NCBI GenBank assembly: GCA_002633005.1
Contig: NMRA01000121.1
Coordinates: 729,506 to 793,505, forward strand
Direction: 5' to 3'
Source: Phoronis australis
Taxonomy: Eukaryota > Phoronida > Phoronidae
Length of the DNA stretch: 64,000 nucleotides
The translations under genes were made by a program, and so were the position numbers. The notes under the pieces were generated by a model that was not told where the DNA came from, made no database searches, and saw only the letters and a list, made by a program, of their open reading frames with translations. Of this stretch, positions 54,420 to 64,000 are shown piece by piece. The first letter of the stretch is position 1, and the number at the start of each line of letters is the position of its first letter.

Positions 54420-55480
54420 AACCTCAACAAAAGACTGCAATTTCAGCAAGCAGAAATAAACCAGTATATAAGCAGCAACGAAACTTAATTGTTGGAGAAT
54501 GATTTTATTCAAAAGCCGACAGACGTACCTAAGATATGGTGTTCTCCACATAATTGGAGACAGTAGTACTCAAAAATACAGGCAGGTGGCACACTATGTA
54601 CGCCATTGCTTGTCATCAGCACACACTGCTTTACCAGGCACACATCTAGCTAGCCACTAATGAAGACAAAATGAATAACAAATCAATAAGGATATAGTCA
54701 CAGATACTTGGCTAATTTTGACCTAGCTTGGTGCATCGCCTTATTTGATGTTTTCCCCCCTAGCTTGAATTTCCTTCCTGTCTTACTAACCATTCTAGAT
54801 AAGCTTGATAAAGGCTTTTGATGAGAAAGGTAAAGAAGGCTTTTCATATAAAAAATGTACAAGCTTGTTTAGTCTGTCACCTTATTCAATATTGAATTGC
54901 AAGCTTTAAAAACCCTGGCACTTGGCTATGCAAGCTTAAATAAACAAGACTGTTGGTCATTAACATAATGGACTCAAGTATCTTCAGTGTATAACCTGGT
55001 TTTCCAAGTGCCTCTCGACCAACATAAACAAATCCTGATCCCATGCCACCTTGTCCAGCAGCACATAAAAGATGTCTGCCACAGTGTTGGAAAAGTTATG
55101 CAAGCTTGCTGTGCAGCCTTGAATAATATTAACCAGCTTTGAATACGATTGGCTACTTTTAGGTTGATCTTGACACTAACAATTACTCATGCTCAGCGTT
55201 GTAGACAGTCTTGTCAAATTGGAACAATATTCATGTTATTGAAGTACTTAACTCGTGGCTGACAGGTGAATTTAATACTGCAAAATGATAAAAACCTTAA
55301 TGTTTTGCACAGAAGCTTCAGATATCGAATACATCAGTTACACAGATTCACAAAACTTTTCTGGGAGTCCAATTTCTCTTTTAACCGAGACATGGACACC
55401 AGTCAACAATCACATGCGAAAGCACGTTCTAATAGCAAGGACAATCACACCAATTATCACTGTAAATTGGTCACAAAACT
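54420..55480. other. Non-coding DNA
   Basis: No gene recognised. 'caagctt' words are frequent at 54780-55140 without a clear unit. Confidence 0.4.
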
Positions 55481-55749
55481 TTCAACAAAAGCAACGCATG
55501 GCGTTGAAATGCGCCCACAACAGCAATGCTTCTAAGGGTGTTTTTAAGCGTCAAAATTGGACACTAGGTGACACAGACTACATCAAATCCATCCCAAATT
55601 GGGCTATCACCCTAATACCAGAAACTTTTTTACCACATGTCAGATACAGATGTAAACATAACAAGAGCAACGCGGAGGGTTGGAATGCGCCCACGAATGC
55701 ATTGCAAATGGTGTGCTTTTAGGGTTATTTATTTGTATCATAAAAATGG

Positions 55750-55763
55750 CCACTAGATGGCGC
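55750..55763 (+). promoter_or_regulatory. CTCF-consensus match inside repeat unit
   Basis: CCACTAGATGGCGC matches CCASYAGRKGGCRC exactly, preceded by tgg as in the best vertebrate sites. It lies in copy g, 90 bases after a head. Confidence 0.5.
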
Positions 55764-56398
55764 AAAAACATACAATCCATCCCAAAACAGGAACATGCCA
55801 TATTTCATAAAAATCTGTCAAGGAACTTCAGAGAAACAAAGGAAAACAGAACAAGAGCAACGCGGAGCGTTGAAATGCGCCCACAATTGCACCGCATACG
55901 GTATCCTTCTAGGGTTGTTTATTGGTACCATAAAGTGGCTGAGTAGAGGGCATACTTTGCAAAATGGAAAGGCATGGTCATTGTCTCCTCAATAGGCTAG
56001 GGGCAAAATGTGAGTAATCTTCATAATACAAGCACATCCTATACACCAGTTGCTAAAAGCACCACAGAAACAATTAAAAACAAATTTACCAACATACGAG
56101 ATTAGCACAGCATTAGAATGCCAGAAACAAATTTCTACTTGGAACTTTTCCTTCACAGTCACGAAGTAACACAAAGTATACACCTGAAGACCTATGAAAA
56201 TACAGAGGTCAATGTAAAATACTAAAATTGCCACTAGAGGCAAATACTAGAATTGCCACTAGAGGCATACCGGTAGTCAGAATCATCCTAAAGTCGTCAT
56301 CGTCCGTTGTCAACATCACATAAATATACTTGCTAAATTTAGTAAAGATCCTGCAAACGGTTTGGGAGATACAGCCATGGGCGCAAAAAACAAAACTG

Positions 56399-57609
56399 CC
56401 ACTAGGAGGCGCCACAGTAGTCCAAATCGTCTGAAAATCATTGTCAGCTGTCTTCCTTATAGTAAGCACATACACGCCANGACGGACAGAGATGACGGCA
56501 TAATGCGTCCACATATAAATATGTGGGCGCATAATAAAATGAAATGCCACTAGTGGGCACAGTGTCCGTTGGATCCGCCTGAAAGTCGTCGTCTGTTGTT
56601 ATCTTCATATAAATACACTTACTAAATATAGTAAAGATCCTGCAGTGGGTTTAAGAGATACAACTATGGGCGCAAAACAAAACTACCACTAGGAGGTGCC
56701 ACAGTAGTCAGTCACCATTATCAAAGGGCGTCTTCACACTGAGAACATATATGCCAATTTTCAAATGATTTGGTCGATACAGAGGTGGACACCAAAAACA
56801 AAATTTGAAAACAGCAAAAATGGCCACTAGATAGTGCAAAGTACCTCGATTCCATCCAAAACCAGGAAGACAGCGTCATCACACCAATAGATGCCTATAT
56901 TTCAAATTTTATGAAAATCTGTTGAGGACCTTTGAAGATACTGAGTTAAACATAAAAAAATAAATTGCCACTAGGGGGCACAGTAGTAATCAGATCTGTT
57001 CGAAAGTCGTCATCATCTGTAGCAGGGCTTGGAATGACCAATGACAAAAAAGCGGAAACTTTGAAACTGTTACGGCCCAGATCATGCCCGATAACCAGCC
57101 TTGAAATGTGAACCTTTCCCCGACAAAAATCGGGAGGACTAAAAAAAAAAAAGTTCCACCATCAGTAGCATGCGTCTGCGTCCTTTTAGCTCGCCCGTCC
57201 ACTCCCAACCCACACATTTTTGGCTGCAGAGCGGTAGTATTTATCGCCGCGCTTAACAATTACACGAGACGCCATTGAAAATCACACCACGCTGTCCCAG
57301 ATGCCCCGGCAATGTTGACAATTTACGTTCCTCCGAAACATATAGAGCAACTTCCGCTTTTCGAGGTGAACGTTGTCTGCAACGCCGCGGTAAGAAAGGA
57401 ATTTGCCGCGGAAATTTTATATCAAATCCGATTTTTTTACGCAGAAATATTATAAAAAAAGCGGAAATCCGCGTTTCCGCGGAAAATTCCAAGCCCTGCT
57501 GTAGTCAACATCATATAAATACACTTGCTAAATTAAGTAAAGATCCTGCGAACGGTTTAGGAGATACAGCCATAGGCACAACAAAAACAAAACTGCCACT
57601 AGGAGGCGC
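56399..57609 (+). promoter_or_regulatory. Further CTCF-type motifs in copy g
   Basis: An exact match CCACTAGGGGGCAC is at 56968-56981. One-mismatch copies are at 56399-56412, 56547-56560 and 57596-57609. All are on the plus strand and at the same place in their units. Confidence 0.45.
57023..57498. mobile_element. hAT-like MITE nested in copy g
   Basis: Ends cagggcttggaa and ttccaagccctg are exact inverted repeats. CTGTAG flanks it on both sides (57017-57022, 57499-57504). Removing it and one CTGTAG restores the uninterrupted unit seen at about 44490-44525 (gtcgtcatcgtccgttgtca acatca), an empty-site proof of insertion. CAGGG-type ends fit hAT elements, though a 6-bp rather than 8-bp duplication is unusual. 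The interior has a 'ccgcggaaa/tttccgcgg' fold and no transposase. Confidence 0.85.
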
Positions 57610-58079
57610 CACAGTAGTCGAAATCGTCGGAAAATCATCGTCAACCGTCCTCTTCATAGTAAGCACATACATGCCAATTTTCACAATCATCCTTTGAACG
57701 GTTTGGTTAACAGAGGGGTGGATGCAAAAAAGAGACTCGAAAACAGTAAAAATGGCCACTAGGTGGTGCAAACTAACGTCGTATCCATCCAAAAACGGTA
57801 GGATAGTGTCATATCAATAATACGTGCCTACATACCAAATTTCATGAAAATCCATTCAGAACTTTTGAAGATACAAAGGCAAGTGTAAAAAACTAAAATT
57901 GCCATTATGGGGCACACTGGTAGTCGGATCCGTCCGAAAGTTCACTCATGCCGTCCCATTCATGAATGGAACATATGTGCCAAATTTCAGGAACGTATGT
58001 CAAAGAGTTTTGGAGATAGAGCAGCGGACGCCGCCCGGACGGACGGAGATGACAGCATAATGCGTCCACATATAAATCA

Positions 58080-60035
58080 GACCTGTGTACCACCAAAACC
58101 CCATTGGAGTACTCTGAACACTAGATTTGCAGATTTTTCAGTAAATTTGCAGATTTTCGAGTACAGACAAAATTTACCCTAAAATATGGGGAGGGGGGTT
58201 AATTTTCACAGTGGACCTTTCACTAACTAAAAAAAGAAAAAAACAATGAGTTTGTTCAACGTTCAGAGCTTTCGCCGAATACTTGCCTCTTTAGTGGACT
58301 TTTGTCTTGTTTAGTCAAAACTTTTGGTTTCTCAAATGACCCCCCCTCCCTCCCCCCGAGGACAGTTTTCCTACTTACTTGCCTCTAAAATACACGCAGT
58401 GACTTGATCACCAATTTTCAGAATAATTTAAGTCGTTTAATTGAGGGAAAACGCGCTAAGTGAAAAGATCCTGTTAATCAAATGTCCTTACTGAACTTAG
58501 TTGTCTTAACATGTCTAATCATTAGGCTAATGATTAACCTAATGATTAATCATGTATATACACCTCATTTCTTAACACAAAAACATATCTGCAAATATGT
58601 GTTGATGAATCTGCACTGGACAATGTTTCGCACCAGACGATATTTTCTAAACCAATCACAAAAGTTATGAACAATTATTCATTGCAAGTGTCTGTGAACA
58701 CGTACCACCGTACTGCATGCGAAAAGACCTCGAGGCTCGACTGTGCCTTGAGTATTATCGTCAGCTCAACATGCTACGAAGTCAGTGCAGATCACCATGT
58801 CCGCAAAAAAACAACACGCCTTACAACTTCCAGTATAAATTACACGGTCCCTTGAATAAGACATTGTCATTCTTTGGAATAACGCGGTAAAAAAAGATTT
58901 TCCCTTCTTTCAGAAGCTAATTTTTTCACAGCACGGAATATGCGACCACATGCTTTGGGGGCACAGAACAGTTCTCACAGGGGTTTGCCCGTCAGAACAC
59001 ACGTCAATGCACTCTTCACCCTTTCTTCACTTTGTCCAAAACTACATGCAAATAAGGAAATGTTTTGAGTCATTTCACATCACAAGCCCTACAGATGAGC
59101 ACAGAAACTTTATTCTCTCTTGTATTTTTGACCCATTCACTCCCAGTGGAAACCAAGCCGAAATAAGAAAAATGAGGGCAAAAAAATGCAAAATCGGCAC
59201 TTTTCACCCCAAAATCACCACTTTCCTGCCGATGCTCGACTAAAGCCAACATTAGATTCCGAAAGCAAATTTCCTGCCGATTCCAAAAATGTGGTCCAAA
59301 AGTACTGTCAACCAACTATTTTTTTTGCAAATCTGGCTTGTTTGAGGGCTACCTGAATTCGTGGCCAATTTCTCAGTTGCTACACAGCAATGCACAACTG
59401 CAACAGAGGGCCACCATCTTGAAGAAGAGTGCAGCTAAAGCCGAGAAACTGGCCTTTTTTCATTCCCAGCATGTTCACAAATACAACAAAAAAACATTCA
59501 CTTGGCCTACACACAATACCTAATTGAAAAATGCCCCCAAGCCTGGCCTAGCCCTAGATTTTAACATTTTGGGAGTGCAAATTGGCCGCGGCCACAACCT
59601 AACTATTCAGTGCCACCTTTGCCATTTTGTCAACAATACGTATTTAGCCGTAAATAGCCGGAATTAGACGAAGTAAGCAATCCACAAATCACAGAAGTCG
59701 TTGCTTATCGGTTAGGACTGTGACACACATACCGGTAGAAGAGGCCTCGCGATTCGCCGATTATCAGGCTATTTCGAGAATGAAACGAAGCAAGTTTTCC
59801 AAGTTTGTAGTTCAACTTTTTGGCTAAAATTATGATTTTACAATATTTTTTTTAATTTCTAACTTTAAAATCTTCTTCCTCGTCCGTTTAGACTACAAAT
59901 CGGCGTATTTATTGAGAAACAAGCGAATTAATAATCTATTTTGAATTTCCTGAATTTGCGTATTTTTGGCTGGCCGTGCGTACTTGCGTACTGGAGGCTC
60001 GATTTCCGTACGAATCCGCATTTTTTGCGTATGGT
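58080..60035. other. Intergenic DNA with a diverged MITE piece
   Basis: 58240-58370 (ggacttttgtcttgtttagt, then ggtttctcaaatgacccccc) is a partial relative of the elements at 27954 and 41464. No gene recognised. Confidence 0.4.
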
Positions 60036-60039
60036 ACAC

Positions 60040-61290
60040 AGATCTGATAAATATGTGTTCGCATATAAATTAAAATTGCCACTTTGGGGCAGAGCAGTAG
60101 TCAGCGCAGTAGTCAGCGCCGTCCAAAAAAGTCATAGGTAGATGTAGTCAGATATAATATATAAATAAATCCTGCTATATTTCATTGCAAAACTTCACCA
60201 AGATCCTTCAAAGGAGTAGGGACATACATCCAAAGCAAAAGTAATTGCCACCAGAAAGCGTAACAGGAGTTAAATCTGCCCAGAAACCAACATCTTCTTA
60301 TCAGGAACAAAACAAGCATTCAAAAAATAAAAATAGCCACTTAGTGATGCAAATATGCATCAAATCCATACAAAAATGGAAGACTATCGTCATTTCCTTA
60401 ATAGAAACCTATTTGCCAAATTTCACAAAAATCAATCGATGAACTCCAAAAATACAGTGGCAAACGTAAATAACTAACACTGCCATTATGGGGCACAGTT
60501 TAATGGGTCTGAAATGTGTCATAAAATGTTGTTAGCTCCATAGGAACACGTCTGCCAAATTTCACTAAAATCCTTAGCCATAGACAGGAAAAATACCACT
60601 AGGGGGCGCCAAAGTAGTAGAACCTGTCCAAATATCAACATCAGATGTGGCCTTGTCAACAGAAACAGATGCCAATATTCACAACCATACTCCAAGTAGC
60701 TAGGCGGGTTGAGTCGGACGACAAAAATGGACTGGAAATGTGTTAAAAATTCCCACAAGGAGGTGCACGATAGGCAAAATCTGTCTGAAAATGAAAAGGC
60801 ATTGTCGTCACCTTAATAAAAACCTGTTAGCCAAGTTTCATGAAAATCCATCAATGAACTCCAAAGATACACAGAAAAGTGCAAAAAATAATATTGCCAC
60901 TAGGGGATACACCGATCATCGGATTGAGCAGGAACTCATCATTTGTTGTCAACTTCATAGAAACACGCTTGTCAAACTTCACAAATGTCAAACTTCACAA
61001 AGTTCCTGCAAAGGGAAAAGGAGATAAAGCAGAGGACGTAAAATGAAACAAAGAGTTGTCAATCACACCCGAAAATCAAAATCAATTGTGGTCTCCTCAT
61101 CAGAAACACACCTGCTAATTTTCATAAACATCCTCCAAGTGGAAGGTCCACAAGTTGCCGTAATCTGTCGTCACTTCATAGGAACACATCTGCCACATTG
61201 CATTACGATAAGCCTGCGGACGCCGAAGGACAGATGCCCCGAGATGACGACAATATGCACCCACATATAAATATGAAGGCGCATAAAAAT
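60040..61290 (+). mobile_element. Dispersed tandem-unit element (copy h)
   Basis: Units with 'aaaattgccac', 'ccaaatttcacaaaaatc' and 'gaactccaaa(g/a)atacagag' run to a complete tail at 61215-61287 (gcggacgccgaaggacagat, gatgacgacaatatgcaccc, acatataaatatgaaggcgc, ataaaa). The start at about 60040 looks like another degraded tail (aaatatgtgttcgcatataa). No head was recognised. Confidence 0.7.
60596..60609 (+). promoter_or_regulatory. CTCF-consensus match inside repeat unit
   Basis: CCACTAGGGGGCGC is an exact match to CCASYAGRKGGCRC and also matches the strongest vertebrate core. It lies in copy h. Confidence 0.55.
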
Positions 61291-62785
61291 CAGAAAATAT
61301 TTCTGGGTCTGGGGATGACGTTTGATCACTATTGGCTGAGACTAACAATTTATGTGTCAAACCTGACCTCAAGCAGTAATAACTGGTCACTCCTCCATAC
61401 ACATCAATCATTCCAAATATGGGAAAAAACAAGGTAACAAAAGAATTTCAATATCAAGTGCTCTGTATCATAGGATAACTCCCTTTTCATGATAGAAGGC
61501 AAATTTTAAAGGATGTGCCACCAAAAAACTGCATTTTGCAACAATATAACCAAGTTCCATTACAAAACATCAAAATCAGTTCCTAAACCAGACACTAGAT
61601 GGCACATACAGGTGCTAAAATAAGCCTGTGACCTCAATGGGTTGTGACTGGTGTGTGGCGTGGTTTACGCTTGGCACAAATCGAAAAGTTTTATGCCTGG
61701 CCACATCCAATTGTACCGATCAATTGTCAAACAACGCAAAGCCCTTGTGGATACATTAATCTTTTTGTACTGAGAGCTATTTTTCATAATCGCAGATTTT
61801 TTTGAAATTTGAAAGTAGGCTGCATCTGAGGTCAGAAGTTGGTTCGGATGCTGGTGAATTTCCCAGTCCCAGCCAGCCGTAAAATGAAAGTGCTTGGTTG
61901 GAAATATATTGTAGGCCACAATTTAGACGTTTGTGCAATGAAGAACATTGCCATGTATAGTAATTTAGGCTTGGTGCATTGCGCTGGTTTCTCAAGACAA
62001 ACCGCATTTGGTGAAGTGGACACAACACCAGGTGAAAAGAACACAGGATTAAAGTGGTAAAAATTGGGAGGCGCATGCCTTTAAAGTTTAATCATCAGAA
62101 CTTTGTTGATTTACATACAACTGCAAAAACAAATTTCAAGGATTTTAATACACTGTGAAGATAGGGACTGGTCACCAATTAGTTTTTTATGTTGTGCGAC
62201 TACTTGCAGCCAAGGAAACTATGTATTGCCCATTTCCACTTGCAGCACAATCGAATGTCGAGCGCGAGTGTGAAGTTGGTGGACAGCAAAGCATACATTA
62301 CCTCCAGCGCAATAGTCACAGGCATCCTCATGTCCACCACTGTTCTCTTAGTCTACCAACAGAGGGTGCTCCACGTGGCTGTTTGAGGAACCTAGGTTGC
62401 CGCAGCAACGCCAACTATGTTTCAATACTTTCAATCAATTTAGGGAATACATCCCATTTTCAGATGAGGACAGTCTTACAAAATCCATCGTTTAACACCA
62501 AATTTTACAGTAAAGGTGATTCATCAAAGGACAGGTACTTTTTTATTTCTGACATTTTTAGCTGTGAACTTAGCACAGCTTTTGTTTTCTTTTCATGTTT
62601 TGTTTAGTTGGCTTTATTTGTAAAGAGAGAAAAAGAAAGAAAACAGGTTAGTATGGATGCGAGCTACAACCTAAGGCACTAAGCACATGATGCTTTTTTG
62701 AACAGCAATGATGTGGAATTTTTTGCACATCAAACGAAATTTGTACAAACAACAAACATTGTTTTGGCTAAAAGCTAAAAGTGTG
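61291..62785. other. Intergenic DNA downstream of the hnRNP Q/R gene
   Basis: No gene recognised. A possible CTCF-like box 'ccaacagagggtgctcc' lies at about 62356-62372, and 'agacactagatggcacatac' at about 61591-61610. Confidence 0.4.
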
Positions 62786-62789
62786 ACGT

Positions 62790-62795
62790 TTTATT
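62790..62795 (-). terminator. Candidate poly(A) signal of the hnRNP Q/R gene
   Basis: AATAAA on the minus strand, about 660 bases past the stop codon. It is the first canonical hexamer I noticed downstream, but others (near 62610) cannot be excluded. Confidence 0.4.
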
Positions 62796-63451
62796 TCTGA
62801 AACCATCTACAATATGTGTTACAACACCAGCATTTACAAATGACCTCAAAGAAAGAAAAGACAATGTGCCAAAATGTGACTTTTGTATGATAAACACAGA
62901 GATGGTGCAACATATAATTACAGAAAAGTTCACCACCCTCGTTTACACTTATCTTATGAAAAACTAGATTATCACTACACATTCATTTACACACAGTTAT
63001 TACAGTACAGTTTGAAGAACCAGATATGTGTCCCCGGCATTTTGGTAAAACTTGCGACAGGAAAATAAAATGGTCACTTCAACGACCAGATCAGCTATTT
63101 ACAGCAGATTAAAAAAAGCACGGAGCACACACAAATAGAAAATTTTCGCCTGCTGAACATCCTTTCACGTTCTTGTGGAAAGTATCGCCTTTTTCACCAG
63201 CCTGAGAATTTCTGTCATAAATCCAAAGCTGAAAAACTGTACACAGCAGTCATTGTGATCACTGGTTTTCAAAACCTTGAATCCTTGTACAGTTAGATAT
63301 GGATGGAGCGAATGTTTCGGATGAAAGTAGTTTTTTCGCATAAAACTGCTTTTGTGGTGGGAGCAGGCAAATTGAGAATGTTTTCATTCTTTCAGTTTCT
63401 CACTTGTCATTTACCAGAGACTGTTAAGTGTGAATTTAGCTGTCGTAGTTT

Positions 63452-63748
63452 TCACCAGCTGCTATTGAATGAATCCTGGTACCACTGGTTATTGCCCCCA
63501 AAATCCTGCATAGGCTGCTGGGCAATGGGCTGGGAGCCCCACGACTGGTCCATTGGCCGACGTTTGGCCTGCTGCTGGTTATCGCCGCCAAACTTACGTT
63601 TTCCAGCACGTGCACCGTTGTAGCCGCCGCCGCCGCCGAATGGACCTCCGCGACCACCTCGGAAGCCACCACCTCGCATGCCCCCTCCTCGCATCATGCC
63701 TCGTCCACCATGGAAGCCTCGCATGGGGCCACCGGGACCACCTCGACC
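63452..63748 (-). CDS. SYNCRIP: hnRNP Q/R (SYNCRIP family) last exon, RGG tail
   Basis: After an acceptor (tgccatag|GGT) the frame gives 98 residues to a stop. First comes an RGG/GGRG-rich stretch (MMRGGGMRGGGFRGGRGG), then YNGARAGKRKFGGDNQQQ with AKRRP (a bipartite nuclear localisation signal), then WGSQPIAQQPMQ, and an end WYQDSFNSSW. Vertebrate hnRNP Q and R end in the same order: RGG box, KRK...KRR, NWGSQPIAQQPLQ, and an F/YYQDTxGxxW-like end. The RRM domains must be on exons beyond 64000. The family binds RNA and acts in mRNA splicing, stability and transport; arginines in the RGG box are usual methylation sites. One ancestral gene before the Q/R split is expected in an invertebrate, so the symbol covers both. 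Confidence 0.93.
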   Translation of the reverse strand, partial: GRGGPGGPMRGFHGGRGMMRGGGMRGGGFRGGRGGPFGGGGGYNGARAGKRKFGGDNQQQAKRRPMDQSWGSQPIAQQPMQDFGGNNQWYQDSFNSSW

Positions 63749-64000
63749 CTATGGCACAAAACAAGGGGTGAATATTATGTGTAGCCAGACACAGGACAGA
63801 ACATAAAGAAAACAATGTTTAATGAATACTATATTTAGAATAAACTAAAGATCCGCATCAAAACATAGAAATTACAGTAATGGACTCTTAAGGAATTAAC
63901 AACTGTGATTAGATCAACCAAGTGGAAGCAGAATACACCAGTGGGGAGCAGTAGAAAACAGAGGGGGGGACAGGCTACGTCAGGCATGAAGCCAGAAGGG

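Larger units (their letters stand above)
55485..58075 (+). mobile_element. Dispersed tandem-unit element (copy g), three heads, interrupted
   Basis: Heads are at about 55488, 55662 and 55852 (each agcaacgcgg-type hairpin then gaaatgcgcccac). Tails are at 56481-56540 and 58030-58077, the last cut short (acatataaatcagacc). 55852-56479 is nearly the same as 44038-44685 (differences are a few substitutions and a 20-base indel), then an N at 56480 jumps straight into a tail. A hAT-like MITE at 57023-57498 is inserted in a unit. Units again carry CTCF-type boxes. Confidence 0.8.

Overview
This is animal nuclear DNA. Genes are split by GT-AG introns, long AT-rich non-coding stretches separate them, and mobile-element debris is dense. 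The recognisable proteins (RSPRY1, hnRNP Q/R, a P2X7 ballast-type domain and a multi-exon transposase-like protein) point to an invertebrate metazoan. An invertebrate deuterostome or a lophotrochozoan is likely, but I cannot name the species. Isolated N bases at 14726, 29047, 52349, 53892 and 56480 mark contig joins. Duplicated sequence lies beside three of them (14726, 52349, 53892), which suggests uncollapsed haplotypes.

Layout. 1-15 kb is non-coding, with a degenerate repeat array at 8.6-10.2 kb. 15.1-20.4 kb (+) holds the last four coding exons of RSPRY1 (SPRY plus RING, an E3 ubiquitin ligase-type protein); a 1.5 kb TIR transposon sits in its first visible intron. 20.4-29.1 kb is intergenic, with a 27-bp minisatellite, a palindrome and several TIR or Helitron-like elements. 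29.1-29.4 kb (+) is the last exon of a P2X7 C-terminal 'ballast' domain protein. Tail-to-tail with it, 29.8-39.9 kb (-) is a complete 15-exon, 752-residue AT-hook/zinc-ribbon/DDE-type transposase-like gene whose exon phases all join. 40.4-40.7 kb is a LINE fragment. 42.3-46.2, 47.9-48.7, 51.9-53.7, 55.4-58.1 and 60.0-61.3 kb are copies of one dispersed element built of ~145-160 bp tandem units. The far end (63.45-63.75 kb, -) is the last exon of hnRNP Q/R (SYNCRIP family).

Two things stand out. First, the dispersed element carries in nearly every unit a sequence matching the consensus of the insulator protein CTCF; I count nine exact 14-base matches and many one-mismatch copies. Second, the transposase-like gene has kept every splice site, phase and catalytic-type motif, so it looks like a conserved, possibly domesticated gene. 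It ends about 450 bp from a ballast-domain exon, and the two families may be linked.
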